DNA from: Gammaproteobacteria bacterium
Lineage (GTDB): Bacteria; Pseudomonadota; Gammaproteobacteria; Eutrophobiales; Eutrophobiaceae
Length of the DNA: 64,000 nt
Assembly: GCA_012103475.1 (NCBI GenBank)
Contig: WLWS01000003.1
Coordinates: forward strand, 525,565-589,564
Direction of reading: 5' to 3'
Position 1 is the first letter of the stretch. The number at the start of each line of letters is the position of its first letter. The notes under the pieces are model-generated. The model ran no database searches. It saw only the letters and a list, made by a program, of their open reading frames with translations, and was not told where the DNA came from. A program made the translations under genes and the position numbers. This document shows positions 1-12,026 of the stretch, in pieces.

Positions 1-156
1 GTTAAAGCCGCCCTCCTTACGGAACTGGCCTGGGATAAAGCGGTTTACGAAATCTCGGCGATTTCGGGCACTGGTTGCAAACAGTTAATGTGGGATATCT
101 TCGGGCTGTTGCACGCAGACGAGACTGACGAAGAGCTGAGTAGTAATGATGAGTGA
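1..156 (+). CDS. obgE: Obg family GTPase, C-terminal fragment (truncated by window edge)
   Basis: Frame 1 open from base 1 to TGA at 156: [37 protein letters not shown]...; immediately upstream of proB. Confidence 0.8.
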   Translation, partial: VKAALLTELAWDKAVYEISAISGTGCKQLMWDIFGLLHADETDEELSSNDE

Positions 157-1279
157 ATCAAGAGAGAAAGCGGCAAAGGCAAAATGCTGGGTAATAAAAA
201 TCGGCAGTGCCCTGCTGACTAATGACGGTTGCGGTTTGCGCGCGGATTCTCTGAACGTCTGGGTCAAACAAATCATGGCACTGAAAGCTCAGGGTGTGGA
301 TGTCGTGCTGGTGTCTTCGGGTTCGATTGCAGAAGGTGTGTCCCGACTCGGCTGGAAGCAAAGACCAAAATCATTACATGAATTGCAAGCTGCAGCAGCA
401 GTCGGTCAGATGGGATTGATTCAGGCTTATGAGCAGTGTTTTCAAAAACACAACACGCATACGGCGCAAGTACTGCTAACTCGTGATGATATCTCCGATC
501 GTAAACGTTATCTTAATGCGCGCTCAACGTTACGCACTCTGGTTGCTTTGGGCATTGTGCCGGTTGTTAATGAAAACGATACGGTCGCAACTGAAGAAAT
601 TCAGCTTGGTGATAATGACAGCCTCGCCGGTCTGGTAACAAACTTACTGGAAGCGGACTTGCTGGTCATACTCACCGATCAGAGTGGCCTTCATGATGCC
701 GATCCGCGAGTGGACAAGGATTCAAAATTAATTTCTGAAGCCAGAGCGGGCGATACCAGTTTATTGCAGTATGCGGGTAGTGGTGGAATGTTGGGCCGCG
801 GTGGTATGCGGACGAAGTTGCAGGCCGCAAGAACCGCCGCAAAATCAGGTGCGGATACCTTGATTGTTTCTGGTCTGGATGAAGACGTGTTGTTAAGAAT
901 AGCGGCCGGTGAAGAGATCGGCACTTTGCTCACTGCCGGTCAGGCGCCAATCGCTGCGCGCAAGCAATGGCTGGCCGGGCAAACTCAGACAAGAGGGAAG
1001 CTGGTACTAGATAGTGGTGCTGAAAAAGTGTTGCTTGAACAGGGAAAAAGTTTGCTTGCCGTTGGCGTAAGTCGTGTGGAAGGCAATTTTGCACGTGGTG
1101 AGATCGTCACCTGTGTTAATGAGACGGGCCTTGAAGTAGCACGTGGTCTGGTCAACTACAACAGTGATGAGACCGCAATCATAAAAGGTCAGTCTAGTGA
1201 GAGAATTGAATCCTTACTTGGTTATATTGATGAAGCGGAATTGATCCACAGGGACAACCTGATTCTCTTAGTAGATTAA
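146..1279 (+). CDS. proB: Glutamate 5-kinase with C-terminal PUA domain
   Basis: [37 protein letters not shown] motifs; obg-proB order. Confidence 0.95.
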   Translation: MMSESREKAAKAKCWVIKIGSALLTNDGCGLRADSLNVWVKQIMALKAQGVDVVLVSSGSIAEGVSRLGWKQRPKSLHELQAAAAVGQMGLIQAYEQCFQKHNTHTAQVLLTRDDISDRKRYLNARSTLRTLVALGIVPVVNENDTVATEEIQLGDNDSLAGLVTNLLEADLLVILTDQSGLHDADPRVDKDSKLISEARAGDTSLLQYAGSGGMLGRGGMRTKLQAARTAAKSGADTLIVSGLDEDVLLRIAAGEEIGTLLTAGQAPIAARKQWLAGQTQTRGKLVLDSGAEKVLLEQGKSLLAVGVSRVEGNFARGEIVTCVNETGLEVARGLVNYNSDETAIIKGQSSERIESLLGYIDEAELIHRDNLILLVD

Positions 1280-1295
1280 ATCCAGTTTTTTTGCA

Positions 1296-2180
1296 TTACC
1301 CATTCTGCTGTAGCGCCTGAATTCTCACTTCAAGCGGCGGGTGACTCCTGAACAGATCTCCGAATTTCGATTTCATATTACCTTTGATTCCGAATGCGGC
1401 CATTGAATCCGGTAATTCACTTGGCATTTGCTGCTCGGCCTGTAAACGTTGCAAAGCGCCTATCATTCCCGGCCGGCTGGCCAGTGAGGCACCTGCTTCA
1501 TCGGCTCGAAACTCACGCCATCGTGAGAACCACATAACAATTATTGAGGCGAGAATGCCGAGAATAATCTCGGTTACGAAAGTCACGACATAAAAACCAA
1601 TGCCGTGGCCACGTTCGGTTTTGAAAACGACGCGATCGATGGTGTGGCCGATAATGCGGGCGAAGAACATCACGAAAGTATTCACCACGCCCTGTATCAG
1701 GGTCAGGGTAATCATATCGCCATTGGCGACGTGGCCAACTTCGTGCGCCATCACCGCTTCGATTTCATCCGCTTTAAAGCGCTCGAGCATGCCTGAACTG
1801 ACGGCCACCAGTGCCTTATTTTTATTCCAGCCGGTGGCGAAGGCATTGGATTGTTGTGAGAGAAATATACCAACTTCGAGCATGCCGATACCGGCATCCA
1901 TTGCGATTCGGCCAACCGTATCGTACAGCCATTGTTCCTGCTTGTTAGACGGCGTTTCAATAAGCTGCACACGCATGCTGCGTTTGGCCATCCATTTTGA
2001 TAGCAGCAGCGAGATTAATGAGCCGGCCATACCGAATACCGCGCAGAAAACCAGCAGGGCGCTCAGATTGAGATCGACCCCATTGGCGGCCATATAAGAG
2101 TTAAAGCCAAGCAGGCTCAGTGAAATACTGGCAACCACTAATACCGCGAGGTTAGTCGCCAGAAATAAGAGAATACGCAT
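1296..2180 (-). CDS. htpX: Membrane protease HtpX (M48)
   Basis: HEVGH zinc motif, N-terminal TM helices, [22 protein letters not shown]. Confidence 0.95.
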   Translation of the reverse strand: MRILLFLATNLAVLVVASISLSLLGFNSYMAANGVDLNLSALLVFCAVFGMAGSLISLLLSKWMAKRSMRVQLIETPSNKQEQWLYDTVGRIAMDAGIGMLEVGIFLSQQSNAFATGWNKNKALVAVSSGMLERFKADEIEAVMAHEVGHVANGDMITLTLIQGVVNTFVMFFARIIGHTIDRVVFKTERGHGIGFYVVTFVTEIILGILASIIVMWFSRWREFRADEAGASLASRPGMIGALQRLQAEQQMPSELPDSMAAFGIKGNMKSKFGDLFRSHPPLEVRIQALQQNG

Positions 2181-2250
2181 AGTCTTGCTGTCCTGATTCG
2201 AGTGTCCTGAGGTTTTATCTTGGGTCGCAAAGGCTGATTTTCAAGCAAAA

Positions 2251-2275
2251 AAAAGCCGGTCGAAGACCGGCTTTT
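2251..2275 (-). terminator. Intrinsic terminator downstream of rpsT
   Basis: AAAAGCCGGTC-GAA-GACCGGCTTTT perfect hairpin with T-tract. Confidence 0.75.
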
Positions 2276-2297
2276 CTTAAAATTCTTTGCTAGAAGC

Positions 2298-2558
2298 CTA
2301 CATTGCCCGAATTTGTGTATTCAGACGACTCTTATGACGAGCAGCTTTATTCTTATGAATCAAACCTTTACTGGCCAATTTGTCAATCACGGGGAGGGCG
2401 TCTTTGTAAGCGCTTGCAGCGGCTTCTTTATCACCCTTGTCGATTTCAGCGACAATTCTCTTCAGATAAGTTCTGAACATGGAACGGTATCCGGTGTTAT
2501 GCAGACGGTTTTTCTCCGACTGTCTTGCGCGCTTTTTCGCTGATGCTATGTTTGCCAA
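2298..2558 (-). CDS. rpsT: 30S ribosomal protein S20
   Basis: [21 protein letters not shown]... canonical S20; adjacent to murJ/ribF/ileS. Confidence 0.97.
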   Translation of the reverse strand: MANIASAKKRARQSEKNRLHNTGYRSMFRTYLKRIVAEIDKGDKEAAASAYKDALPVIDKLASKGLIHKNKAARHKSRLNTQIRAM

Positions 2559-2729
2559 ACTTGTGCTCCTGAAGGTGGTCTCGTAAAGGCGCGTAACTAT
2601 GCTGATTTAAAAGCAATTTGTCAATCACTACCGGCAATATGCTATTCTCTGAAATTGTAATATAAAATTCCGTTTAAACAACAAGATATAGGCATCTGCT
2701 AGAGTGATTCTCGAGAAAGAGGGTAGCGC

Positions 2730-4268
2730 GTGAAAAAACGCCTGTTCAAATCCACGCTGATTGTCAGCGCCATGACCACATTGTCGCGAATCTTCGGTTT
2801 GCTGCGCGATGTTGTGATTGCGACGGTATTTGGTCCCGGCGCAGGTGTGGATGCCTTCATCGTGGCCTTTCGTATCCCCAATTTTCTTCGCCGGCTGTTT
2901 GCCGAGGGTGGCTTCTCGCAGGCTTTTGTGCCGGTTCTCTCGGAATACAAAGAACAACGGGGTGAGGGTGAGGTAAGGGCGCTGGTGGATCAGACCAGCG
3001 CTACGCTTAGTCTGGTTTTATTTGCGGTGACCATTATAGGTGTAGTGGCGGCACCGATACTTATCTATGTGTTCGCTCCGGGTTTCAGCAGTGAACCGGA
3101 AAAACAGTTACTCGCGGCGGACATGTTGAGAATCACTTTTCCTTATATTCTGTTCATCTCATTGACGGCCATGGCCGGTGGCGTGCTGAATACTTATGGG
3201 CAATTCGCCGTTCCGGCATTTACTCCGGTCCTGCTTAATTTGTTCCTCATCAGTTTCGCCATCTGGTTGGCACCAGAGCTTGAGGAACCGATTGTGGCGC
3301 TGGCCTGGGCTGTTCTGGCTGCCGGTCTCGCACAATTGCTATTCCAATTTCCTTTTCTTGCGCGCCTGAAATTACTTCCGCGACCCGGTTTGAATCGTGA
3401 TCGGGAAGGTGTCAGACGAATTCTGAATCTGATGTTACCGACATTGTTCGCGGTCTCTATCACTCAGATCAATCTTCTCATCGATACAATTATTGCTTCA
3501 TTTTTGGAAAGTGACAGCATTTCCTGGTTGTATTTTTCCGATCGTCTGATGGAGTTTCCACTCGGGGTGTTCGGTGTGGCTCTGGCAACGGTCATATTAC
3601 CCAGCTTGTCGCGACAACATAGCGGTGGCGAACGCGAGCAGTATTCAGCCACCATGGACTGGGCCTTGCGACTGGTTTTTCTGATTGCCATACCGGCCGC
3701 GCTGGGGCTGGCTGTGCTGGCCGGGCCTATGTTAACCACATTGTTTCAATACAAAGCCTTCACCGCGCTGGATGTGCATATGTCTTCACAAAGCCTGATG
3801 GCTTACGCGGTGGGACTACCGGCTTTTATTTTTATTAAGGTGCTGGCTTCGGGCTTTTTCTCTCGTCAGGATACGGTGACGCCGGTAAAGATTGGCGTCG
3901 TTGCCATGCTAAGTAATGTAATATTAAATCTCTTGCTGGTAGGTCCGCTGGCTCACGCTGGTCTGGCTCTGGCGACTTCACTCTCGGCTTTTATCAACGC
4001 CGGTTTGCTTTATTATTTTCTCCACAAAAGGCAACACTACACTCCTTCGTCCGGCTGGTTTTTTTATCTGACACGAATTGTTGTGGGCGTCCTGTTGATG
4101 GGTGTGTTAATTAATACTCTGGCTCCGAATATTGAGGTCTGGCTGAACTGGGATGTCTATAAGCGGGTGGCGAATCTTGGTTTCTGGATAATCGCTGGAA
4201 CACTGGTTTATTTTGTTAGTCTGATTATTCTCGGAATCAGACCAAAGCAGATGACAGCACCGCACTAA
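2730..4268 (+). CDS. murJ: Lipid II flippase MurJ
   Basis: TLIVSAMTTLSRIFGLLRDVVIATVFGPGAGVDAFIVAFRIPNFLRRLFAEGGFSQAFVPVL; many TM helices. Confidence 0.95.
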   Translation: MKKRLFKSTLIVSAMTTLSRIFGLLRDVVIATVFGPGAGVDAFIVAFRIPNFLRRLFAEGGFSQAFVPVLSEYKEQRGEGEVRALVDQTSATLSLVLFAVTIIGVVAAPILIYVFAPGFSSEPEKQLLAADMLRITFPYILFISLTAMAGGVLNTYGQFAVPAFTPVLLNLFLISFAIWLAPELEEPIVALAWAVLAAGLAQLLFQFPFLARLKLLPRPGLNRDREGVRRILNLMLPTLFAVSITQINLLIDTIIASFLESDSISWLYFSDRLMEFPLGVFGVALATVILPSLSRQHSGGEREQYSATMDWALRLVFLIAIPAALGLAVLAGPMLTTLFQYKAFTALDVHMSSQSLMAYAVGLPAFIFIKVLASGFFSRQDTVTPVKIGVVAMLSNVILNLLLVGPLAHAGLALATSLSAFINAGLLYYFLHKRQHYTPSSGWFFYLTRIVVGVLLMGVLINTLAPNIEVWLNWDVYKRVANLGFWIIAGTLVYFVSLIILGIRPKQMTAPH

Positions 4269-4290
4269 TGTTTATAATCCCTGCTCGCAG

Positions 4291-5220
4291 ATGACAATGG
4301 AATTAATACGCAGACTCAATAAACCAGCCCTGATTCCCGGCGGATGTGTGGCCACGGTTGGTAATTTTGATGGTGTTCATATGGGACATCAGGCGATATT
4401 GAGACAGCTCGGTGAGCATGCGAGTGAACTGGACGTTCCAGCTGTGGTCCTGACTTTTGAGCCTCAGCCCCGGGAGTATTTTCAGGCAGAAGCAGCGCCG
4501 GCACGTCTGACTCCCTTTCGCGAGAAATTTCGCCTGTTGGCAGAGCAGGGCGTCGACAAGCTGGTTTGTCTTCGCTTTAAGGAATCGCTGGCGGCAATGA
4601 CGGCCGAAGATTTTGTTCAGCAGCTGTTTATCGACTCGATGGGGATCAAACGAATTATCATTGGCGATGACTTTCGTTTCGGCCACAAGCGCGATGGTGA
4701 TATCCATACGCTGCGGACAATGGGTGCTGAGGCCGGTTTTGACGTGATTCCTATTGATTCGTTTTCGATTGATGGTGAACGTGTCAGCAGTAGCTCTGTT
4801 CGTCATGCATTGAAACGTTATGATTTTGACCTGGCGAAGACTTTACTGGGCAGAGCCTATAGCATCAGTGGTCACGTGCGTCATGGTGAGAAACGCGGCA
4901 GGCAACTGGGTTTTCCGACGGCGAATATAGAACTCAGACGTGTTACGACACCCTTGTTGGGAGTGTATGCGGCTTATGTGCACCGCTCTGGAATGCCATC
5001 CAGCGCTGGCGTTGTGAACATCGGCAACAGACCAGTATTCAATGGGTCGAAATTGCTGCTGGAAGTTCATCTGCTGGATTTTAGTGACGATCTCTACGGG
5101 CAGTATATCTCGGTAGAGTTTGTAGAACGTTTGCGTGGAGAGCAGAAGTTTGGCTCTATTGATGAGTTGACGAAGCAAATCAGTCAGGACATAACGAGCG
5201 CCAGAAAATTATTAAGATAA
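4291..5220 (+). CDS. ribF: Bifunctional riboflavin kinase/FAD synthetase
   Basis: ATVGNFDGVHMGHQAIL, GDDFRFGHKRDGD, GRQLGFPTANI. Confidence 0.95.
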   Translation: MTMELIRRLNKPALIPGGCVATVGNFDGVHMGHQAILRQLGEHASELDVPAVVLTFEPQPREYFQAEAAPARLTPFREKFRLLAEQGVDKLVCLRFKESLAAMTAEDFVQQLFIDSMGIKRIIIGDDFRFGHKRDGDIHTLRTMGAEAGFDVIPIDSFSIDGERVSSSSVRHALKRYDFDLAKTLLGRAYSISGHVRHGEKRGRQLGFPTANIELRRVTTPLLGVYAAYVHRSGMPSSAGVVNIGNRPVFNGSKLLLEVHLLDFSDDLYGQYISVEFVERLRGEQKFGSIDELTKQISQDITSARKLLR

Positions 5221-5250
5221 GACGAAAACATCAGGATTTAAATAAGACGG

Positions 5251-8043
5251 ATGAGTAATTACAAAGACACACTGAATTTGCCGAAAACCAGTTTTCCGAT
5301 GAAAGGGAATCTGTCTCAGCGCGAGCCTCAAATGTTGAAGCGCTGGCAGGAAATGAATCTTTACGGAAAGATTCGGGAGAAAAAATCAGGTAAGCCGACT
5401 TTTATTCTTCACGATGGCCCTCCTTACGCCAACGGTGATATTCACATAGGTCACGCTGTTAACAAAATACTCAAAGATTTTATTATTAAGTCACGCGGAT
5501 TGAGCGGTTACGATGCGCCTTATGTGCCGGGTTGGGATTGCCATGGTCTGCCGATTGAATTGATGGTAGAAAAAAAGGTAGGTAAGGCCGGCCACAAAAT
5601 TGAAGCGGACGCTTTCAGAGATGCATGCCGGGCCTATGCTGAAAAACAGGTCGATAAACAGCGTCAGGACTTTATTCGTCTGGGTATCTTTGGTGACTGG
5701 CATAAGCCTTATCTAACCATGGCTTTCGAAACGGAAGCGAATATTGTTCGCTCGCTGGGCAGGATAATTGAAAAAGGCCACCTGCAAAAAGGGGTGAAAC
5801 CTGTGCACTGGTGTACGGACTGTGGCTCGGCGCTGGCGGAAGCGGAAGTGGAATACGAGGATAAAAATTCACCTGCGATCGACGTACGTTTTAAAGTGGT
5901 CGATGAAAATGATGTGCTAAAACGTTTTGGCGTGAGTACGGTTAAGGGGTCTGTATCAGCAGTTATCTGGACCACCACACCGTGGACACTACCGGCAAAT
6001 CAGGCAGTGACCTTACACGCAGAATTGAGTTACTCACTGATCCAACTTGAGGACGAGGTCTTAATTCTGGCCGAAGGTCTGACGGATAGCGCACTTGCCA
6101 GATATGAGAGCGGTAAGCATGAAATTCTCGGACAGTGCTCCGGACAGTCACTGGAAGGGGTGCTTTTGCAACACCCGTTTTACGAACGCGAAGTACCCAT
6201 TATTCTCGGCGATCACGTTACTCTTGAAGCCGGTACCGGCGCTGTGCATACCGCGCCGGCTCATGGTCAGGATGATTTCGTGGTTTCACAGCGTTACGGT
6301 ATTGAAGTGCATAATCCGGTTGGCGATAACGGTTGCTTTTTGCCTGATACCGAAATCTTTGCCGGTCAGCATGTATTCAAAGCTAATGCCGCGGTCATTG
6401 AAGTACTTGAGGAGCATGGCACGCTCGTGCACAAGGAAGAACTACTGCACAGCTATCCGCATTGCTGGCGTCATAAAACACCGATTATTTTTCGTTCCAC
6501 GCCGCAATGGTTTATCAGCATGGACGGTAATGGATTGCGAGCCAGCGCGCTTAAGTCGATCAAGGACGTGGCCTTTGAACCTTCATGGGGTGAAGAGCGT
6601 ATTCAGGGAATGGTCAGCAACCGGCCGGACTGGTGTATTTCAAGACAACGCACCTGGGGTGTGCCAATAAGCGTATTTATCCATCGTGAAACACAGGAGC
6701 TGCATCCTGACACAAAAAATTTGCTGGAGCAGGTGGCTTTGCGTATCGAGGAGAAAGGTATTGATGCCTGGTTCGATCTGGATGCAAAGGAGTTACTCGG
6801 AGATGAAGCAGAACACTATGCGAAGGTGACCGATACGCTCGATGTATGGTTTGATTCAGGTGTCACTCATGCAGCAGTGCTTGAGCAGGATGAACGTTTA
6901 CGTTTTCCAGCTGATCTTTATCTTGAAGGCTCCGATCAGCATCGTGGCTGGTTTCAGTCCTCACTGCTTACTTCAATCGCCATGAATGATGTCGCGCCTT
7001 ATAAAGGTGTTCTGACTCATGGTTTCACTGTCGATGCAAAAGGCATGAAAATGTCAAAATCGAAAGGCAACGTGGTGGCACCGCAGAAGGTCATGCAAAC
7101 TCTTGGCGGCGATATTTTAAGATTGTGGGTTGCGGCGACCGATTACCGCACCGAGATGAGTGTGTCCGATGAAATTTTAAAGCGCATGGCGGATGCCTAT
7201 CGACGTATTCGAAATACAGCGCGTTATCTGCTCTCCAATCTGGATGGATTTGAAGCGCAGGACTGTCTCGAATTTGACGAACTCCTCGATCTGGATCGCT
7301 GGATTCTGGAGCAGACGGCCCGCTTGCAAAAAGAGATTGTTGAGGCCTACGAAACTTACCAGTTCCATCTTATCTATCAAAAATTGCATCATTACTGTGT
7401 TGTGACACTGGGAGGCTTTTATCTCGATATTATCAAGGATCGAATGTACACCTGCCAGACAGATAGTCGCGCCAGACGCTCAGCGCAGACGGCGATGTAT
7501 CACGTCGCGGAAGCCTTCGCACGCTGGTTATCACCGATTTTAAGCTTTACCGCTGAGGAAATCTGGCAGCACCTGCCGGGGCAGAGAAGCGCGACGGTAT
7601 TCACTGAAGAGTGGTACAGCGGCTTGCCTGAAGTGGTAGATGAGGATCAGGTCTGGTTGAAAATAATCAGTATGCGTGAGGAAGTCAGCAAAGCGCTGGA
7701 AGGTTTGCGAAGTAGCGGAGCCATCGGGTCGTCACTGAATGCGGAAGTTATCATTTACGCAGGTTCTGAGCTCAAGGCTGCTTTGGAAAAAACTGAAGAT
7801 GAATTGCGTTTTGTATTGATTACCTCAGCAGCCAGCGTGTATGAGTTAAATAAAAAACCAGAGGACGCACTGACAACTGAAATAGACGAATTATTTTTGC
7901 TGGTTAAACCCTCTGAGCATGCGAAATGCAGTCGATGCTGGCACCATCGTGAAGATGTTGGAGAGCATGCTGAACATCCGGAACTCTGCAAGCGCTGTGT
8001 TGAGAATATAGAAGGTGATGGCGAAGCAAGGAAATACGCTTGA
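5251..8043 (+). CDS. ileS: Isoleucyl-tRNA synthetase
   Basis: HIGH-type ([11 protein letters not shown]) and KMSKS motifs; C-terminal Zn motif CSRCW...CKRC. Confidence 0.97.
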   Translation: MSNYKDTLNLPKTSFPMKGNLSQREPQMLKRWQEMNLYGKIREKKSGKPTFILHDGPPYANGDIHIGHAVNKILKDFIIKSRGLSGYDAPYVPGWDCHGLPIELMVEKKVGKAGHKIEADAFRDACRAYAEKQVDKQRQDFIRLGIFGDWHKPYLTMAFETEANIVRSLGRIIEKGHLQKGVKPVHWCTDCGSALAEAEVEYEDKNSPAIDVRFKVVDENDVLKRFGVSTVKGSVSAVIWTTTPWTLPANQAVTLHAELSYSLIQLEDEVLILAEGLTDSALARYESGKHEILGQCSGQSLEGVLLQHPFYEREVPIILGDHVTLEAGTGAVHTAPAHGQDDFVVSQRYGIEVHNPVGDNGCFLPDTEIFAGQHVFKANAAVIEVLEEHGTLVHKEELLHSYPHCWRHKTPIIFRSTPQWFISMDGNGLRASALKSIKDVAFEPSWGEERIQGMVSNRPDWCISRQRTWGVPISVFIHRETQELHPDTKNLLEQVALRIEEKGIDAWFDLDAKELLGDEAEHYAKVTDTLDVWFDSGVTHAAVLEQDERLRFPADLYLEGSDQHRGWFQSSLLTSIAMNDVAPYKGVLTHGFTVDAKGMKMSKSKGNVVAPQKVMQTLGGDILRLWVAATDYRTEMSVSDEILKRMADAYRRIRNTARYLLSNLDGFEAQDCLEFDELLDLDRWILEQTARLQKEIVEAYETYQFHLIYQKLHHYCVVTLGGFYLDIIKDRMYTCQTDSRARRSAQTAMYHVAEAFARWLSPILSFTAEEIWQHLPGQRSATVFTEEWYSGLPEVVDEDQVWLKIISMREEVSKALEGLRSSGAIGSSLNAEVIIYAGSELKAALEKTEDELRFVLITSAASVYELNKKPEDALTTEIDELFLLVKPSEHAKCSRCWHHREDVGEHAEHPELCKRCVENIEGDGEARKYA

Positions 8044-8543
8044 TGGCTAAAGCCAATTCGCTTGTCTGGTCGTGGCTATCTCTGCTGGTTATTATCTGCG
8101 ATCAAATAACTAAAAATATTGCTACGGAAAAGTTGCTTTATTACCAATCGGTCGAGGTAGTACCGGGGCTGAACATGACGCTGGTGCACAACACTGGTGC
8201 GGCCTTCAGTTTTCTGAGTCAGGCCGGTGGCTGGCAGCGCTGGTTTTTTATTGTGCTTACGTCAACCATCAGTCTTGGTCTTGTGTACTGGTTATACACT
8301 TTGCCCCGTCAAAAAGTCTGGCTGGCGGCTGCCCTCTCTCTGGTCTTGGGTGGTGCGTTGGGCAATCTCTGGGACAGGGTGAAGCTCGGCTACGTTATCG
8401 ATTTCATTGATGTGTATTACCAGAGCTGGCACTGGCCGGCCTTTAATGTCGCTGATTCCTGTATTTGCATTGGCGCGGGCATGCTTATTGTTGACGCTAT
8501 CTGGTTTGATCGCGCAGAAGTGACAACTCACAACAAATCTTAG
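8040..8543 (+). CDS. lspA: Lipoprotein signal peptidase
   Basis: [28 protein letters not shown] motifs; overlaps ileS stop. Confidence 0.95.
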   Translation: MMAKANSLVWSWLSLLVIICDQITKNIATEKLLYYQSVEVVPGLNMTLVHNTGAAFSFLSQAGGWQRWFFIVLTSTISLGLVYWLYTLPRQKVWLAAALSLVLGGALGNLWDRVKLGYVIDFIDVYYQSWHWPAFNVADSCICIGAGMLIVDAIWFDRAEVTTHNKS

Positions 8544-8638
8544 GCGGTTATTTTCATCTAATACGGGTAAAATAATGAACAAGCAGTGGCTTGATCACCT
8601 TATATCAGGCTGGAAACATTAAATCGGAAAGTAAAATA

Positions 8639-9583
8639 ATGACAATTCAAATAACCTTAGCCAACCCGCGCGGATTCTGTGCGGGTGTTGATCGTGCCAT
8701 TGAGATCGTTGAACGTGCTCTGGAAATATTCGGTGCCCCTGTCTATGTCCGACACGAAGTCGTGCATAACAAATACGTTGTGGATTCTCTGCGTGATAAA
8801 GGCGCCGTTTTTGTAGAAGAGCTGGACGAAGTGCCGGATGACTCAACGGTTATATTCAGTGCCCACGGTGTTGCAAAAATAGTCAGGGAAGAGGCGGCAA
8901 GACGCAGTCTTCGGGTTTTCGACGCGATTTGTCCTCTGGTGACCAAGTTGCACATGGAGGTCGGGCACTATCAGAACGAAGGCAGGGAATGTGTGCTTAT
9001 CGGACATGCCGGTCATCCGGAAGTTGAAGGCACGCTGGGGCAATACCGACCTCTTAACGGGGAAGGCGGAATGTACCTGGTTGAATCTGTAGAAGACGTA
9101 CTCAAGCTGGAAGTAAAACGGCCGGATTTTCTGGCCTTCGTTACACAGACAACCTTATCTATGGATGATACTGCAGAAGTTATCGACGCTTTGCGAGAGC
9201 GCTTTCCGCAAATCGACGGTCCGAAAAAAGAAGATATCTGTTACGCAACCCAGAACCGTCAGGATGCGGTAAAGAAATTAACAGCAGACTGCGAGGTAAT
9301 TCTTGTGGTTGGATCTCAAAACAGTTCGAACTCTACCCGTCTGATGGAAATATCGGAAAAGGTCGGTGTGCCATCTTATTTGATCGATAATGCCTCTGAA
9401 ATCAAGAAAGAGTGGATTGATGGCAAAGGGAAAATCGGCCTTACTGCCGGTGCATCTGCGCCTCAGGTACTGGTCGAAGAAGTGATTACCAAACTAAAAG
9501 ACTGGGGTGCAGACGTAGTAATTGAAGCCCCGGGAAAAAGAGAAAGAGTCGTATTCTCTTTACCAAGAGAGCTTGCTGTCTAA
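8639..9583 (+). CDS. ispH: 4-hydroxy-3-methylbut-2-enyl diphosphate reductase
   Basis: [28 protein letters not shown]; start chosen at 8639 rather than the ORF-track start at 8591. Confidence 0.95.
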   Translation: MTIQITLANPRGFCAGVDRAIEIVERALEIFGAPVYVRHEVVHNKYVVDSLRDKGAVFVEELDEVPDDSTVIFSAHGVAKIVREEAARRSLRVFDAICPLVTKLHMEVGHYQNEGRECVLIGHAGHPEVEGTLGQYRPLNGEGGMYLVESVEDVLKLEVKRPDFLAFVTQTTLSMDDTAEVIDALRERFPQIDGPKKEDICYATQNRQDAVKKLTADCEVILVVGSQNSSNSTRLMEISEKVGVPSYLIDNASEIKKEWIDGKGKIGLTAGASAPQVLVEEVITKLKDWGADVVIEAPGKRERVVFSLPRELAV

Positions 9584-9594
9584 TTCGCTTTTGT

Positions 9595-10062
9595 TTACTC
9601 AGCAGAGGCAGTATTGCTATCTTCTTTCAGATAACCTGCCTGTTGAAGTGCTACTTCGAGTTTAGCGGCATCGTAACCAGAGATTATTTTCTCACCGATT
9701 ATTAAAACGGGCACGCGTAAATCACCATCTGTCTTAATCTTTAACTCCTGCTGCAATTCACCATTATCCTTAATGTTCTTTTCGGTAATGTTAATATTCT
9801 TTGACGACAGATCTTTACGCATTTCATCACAAACTTCGCACTCTGGTATCATGTACATTGTTAATGAAGGTAGACTCGGGCCTTCCTTACTCTTTTTCAC
9901 CGTGTAGTTTTTGGTTGAAAGAGATTTTGTTCCGGGTGGACAGTGTTTTTCGAAAGTACGATTGCCGAGCTGATCTTCACACTCGTGTATCTGTGCTGAC
10001 CACGATGGGCTAATGCACAAAGCAAGAAGAGCAAGAATAGATAACTGTGTCGCTATTTTCAT
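9595..10062 (-). CDS. Secreted DUF4124-like protein with C-terminal glutaredoxin-like domain
   Basis: Signal peptide, 'IHECEDQLGNRTFEKHCPPGTKS', then MIPECEVCDEMRKDL...VPVLIIGEKIISGYD thioredoxin fold. Confidence 0.75.
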   Translation of the reverse strand: MKIATQLSILALLALCISPSWSAQIHECEDQLGNRTFEKHCPPGTKSLSTKNYTVKKSKEGPSLPSLTMYMIPECEVCDEMRKDLSSKNINITEKNIKDNGELQQELKIKTDGDLRVPVLIIGEKIISGYDAAKLEVALQQAGYLKEDSNTASAE

Positions 10063-10163
10063 AACACTTTCCCCGTTAACTGTTGAATCAGGTTAATTGT
10101 ATTTGGGAACCTTAATTTAATCATAGAATCATATATATAAGAGACAAATTTTAGGTTATATTT

Positions 10164-10652
10164 ATGTTAACTCTATCGCAAAAAACAGTCAGAACCATGC
10201 GTAAAACAACTATTTTTGGCCAATTACTTCTTTTAGCGGCATTAATGTCGAATACTTCAATATTGAACGCAGTGACATACAAGTGGGTCGACGAAGAAGG
10301 AAATACGCACTATACCCAGTCTCCGCCACCCGGAGACACCAAAGCACAAACAATTGCCCCGCCTCCGTCGGTCAATCCAGAACATGCGAAAAAGCAGGTG
10401 GAGAAGAGGAAAAAAATTCTTCAGGACGCCTCTGATGGTCGAACGAAATCATCCGAAGAAAAGAAAAAGGCCAGTGAGGAAAAAGCCAGAAATCAGGCAA
10501 AGTGCGAGCAAGCTAAAAAACGACTCGCAAGTTATCAACGACCCAGAGTTAATCTGGTTGATAAAGATGGTAATTACACTGTAGCTGGTGAAGACAAGAG
10601 GCAGGCGGAAATCAAAAAGTCACAGGATTTGATTAACGAACTCTGCAAGTAG
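10164..10652 (+). CDS. DUF4124 domain-containing secreted protein
   Basis: YKWVDEEGNTHYTQSPPP motif after a signal peptide; true start may be the Met at 10197. Confidence 0.75.
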   Translation: MLTLSQKTVRTMRKTTIFGQLLLLAALMSNTSILNAVTYKWVDEEGNTHYTQSPPPGDTKAQTIAPPPSVNPEHAKKQVEKRKKILQDASDGRTKSSEEKKKASEEKARNQAKCEQAKKRLASYQRPRVNLVDKDGNYTVAGEDKRQAEIKKSQDLINELCK

Positions 10653-10673
10653 GTTAAGATAATCTAGACTATC

Positions 10674-11006
10674 TCAGGTTTCGTCTTTTAAATACAGTTT
10701 GTAGCCATCGCGAAGCATACCATTGACGATGGCGCCGCGTTCAGTATCAAGATAGCGTGTCCCTAATTTGATCAGGGCTTCTTTCGCTTCGTTATTATTC
10801 ATCAGACCAAGGCCCGCAATAGCACTTTGTGCTACATAGTCATTATCGCCTTCGGCCATTTCGTTAAGATAGGTCACATCTTCAGGATCACCGTTAAATC
10901 CTAAAGCGACGACCACCTGAGCCCGAATAAATTCATGTTCGTGGTCCTTAAAAGAACGTATATAACTCTGAAACTCTTCGGTATTCGCAATCTGAATACG
11001 ATTCAT
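10674..11006 (-). CDS. Small HEAT-repeat-like protein
   Basis: Helical repeats 'VVALGFNGDPEDVTYLNEMAEGDNDYVAQSAIAGLGLMNNNEAKEALIKLG'. Confidence 0.6.
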   Translation of the reverse strand: MNRIQIANTEEFQSYIRSFKDHEHEFIRAQVVVALGFNGDPEDVTYLNEMAEGDNDYVAQSAIAGLGLMNNNEAKEALIKLGTRYLDTERGAIVNGMLRDGYKLYLKDET

Positions 11007-11065
11007 TATACTCGACTCCTTTATAGCTCAATAACAGTATAAACTGTCTACCTAAGTCGAGATTT

Positions 11066-11431
11066 TCATAGTTCCTTGCCGATTGCTTCCCAATTCAATT
11101 CGGGATAATCCCCGACACTCATCTCCCACATTTTATAGAGTAATTTGTACACGCCCCTATGCCATCGCATTGAGAAAAGAGCATGTATCGTGTTCGTGAG
11201 TTCGGCGGTATCTTTTTCTGTGAGGGCGAGTCTTACCTGAGCAATGGTTGCGTTACCATAAATGATGAGTTTTTTAGCGGCCTCAATTTCCACGTTCGGA
11301 GCGGGGCGCTGTTTAGCCGCATCGCTTTGTATATTGGATTGAGATTGCCCGGTGTTCGGGTTTTTGTCCTCAGAACACGAACATAGTGAAAGCACGAACA
11401 ATAAAGCAGAAATAAAGCGGAAAAAATTCAC
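11066..11431 (-). CDS. Putative lipoprotein of unknown function
   Basis: Lipobox-like LFVLSLCSC near N-terminus. Confidence 0.6.
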   Translation of the reverse strand: MNFFRFISALLFVLSLCSCSEDKNPNTGQSQSNIQSDAAKQRPAPNVEIEAAKKLIIYGNATIAQVRLALTEKDTAELTNTIHALFSMRWHRGVYKLLYKMWEMSVGDYPELNWEAIGKEL

Positions 11432-11504
11432 GGCAAATTCAACAGGTAGAAATTAGACAGGAACTACAGGGCAAAGAATATCAGCTTCCTTGCTGATGTC
11501 TCTA

Positions 11505-11957
11505 CTATTTACCCCAGCAGCTTGATATGTCTGTCGCCGTACCACCTTCTCCTTTCGTGCCGGCGTTGGTCAGCGTTAGCGCACCACATTCAGTGTCTAC
11601 AAAACCATTGGCGGGAGTTGCGGTCAGTGTGAAAGACTGAAAAGGAGTGGCAGTGACAATAGTGAGTGCATAGTAACCACTCTCGCTATTTGCCGATATA
11701 CCCGTATCGGAGTGAATTACATTTGCAGTATCGGCATAGGCATTATTATCTGAGTAGAAGCGTTCAAGGCGGGCTGCTCCGTCCATTAAAGCACCTCTGC
11801 CTTCCGTTCGTTTTCCGCGAATAACGTATTGACCATATTGAGGATAGGCAATACCGGCCAGCAAGCCGATGATTGCCACAACAATCATTAATTCCATCAA
11901 AGTGAAACCCAGATTTCGGGCTCTGTTAAAAGATGGTTTTTGATTTCTGTAGTTCAT
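11505..11957 (-). CDS. pilE: Type IV pilin (PilE-like)
   Basis: [25 protein letters not shown] prepilin motif. Confidence 0.9.
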   Translation of the reverse strand: MNYRNQKPSFNRARNLGFTLMELMIVVAIIGLLAGIAYPQYGQYVIRGKRTEGRGALMDGAARLERFYSDNNAYADTANVIHSDTGISANSESGYYALTIVTATPFQSFTLTATPANGFVDTECGALTLTNAGTKGEGGTATDISSCWGK

Positions 11958-12026
11958 TTCGGGTTCCCCTTCAAGCGAATGATAAGTCAGTGCGACCTGA
12001 AATTATCAGGTCGCACTAAAAATAAA

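Noticed and set aside
1600-2097. 165-aa plus-strand ORF opposite htpX
   Set aside because: Antisense to a clearly coding, conserved gene; composition (Arg/Ser/Pro-rich) typical of spurious complement ORFs.
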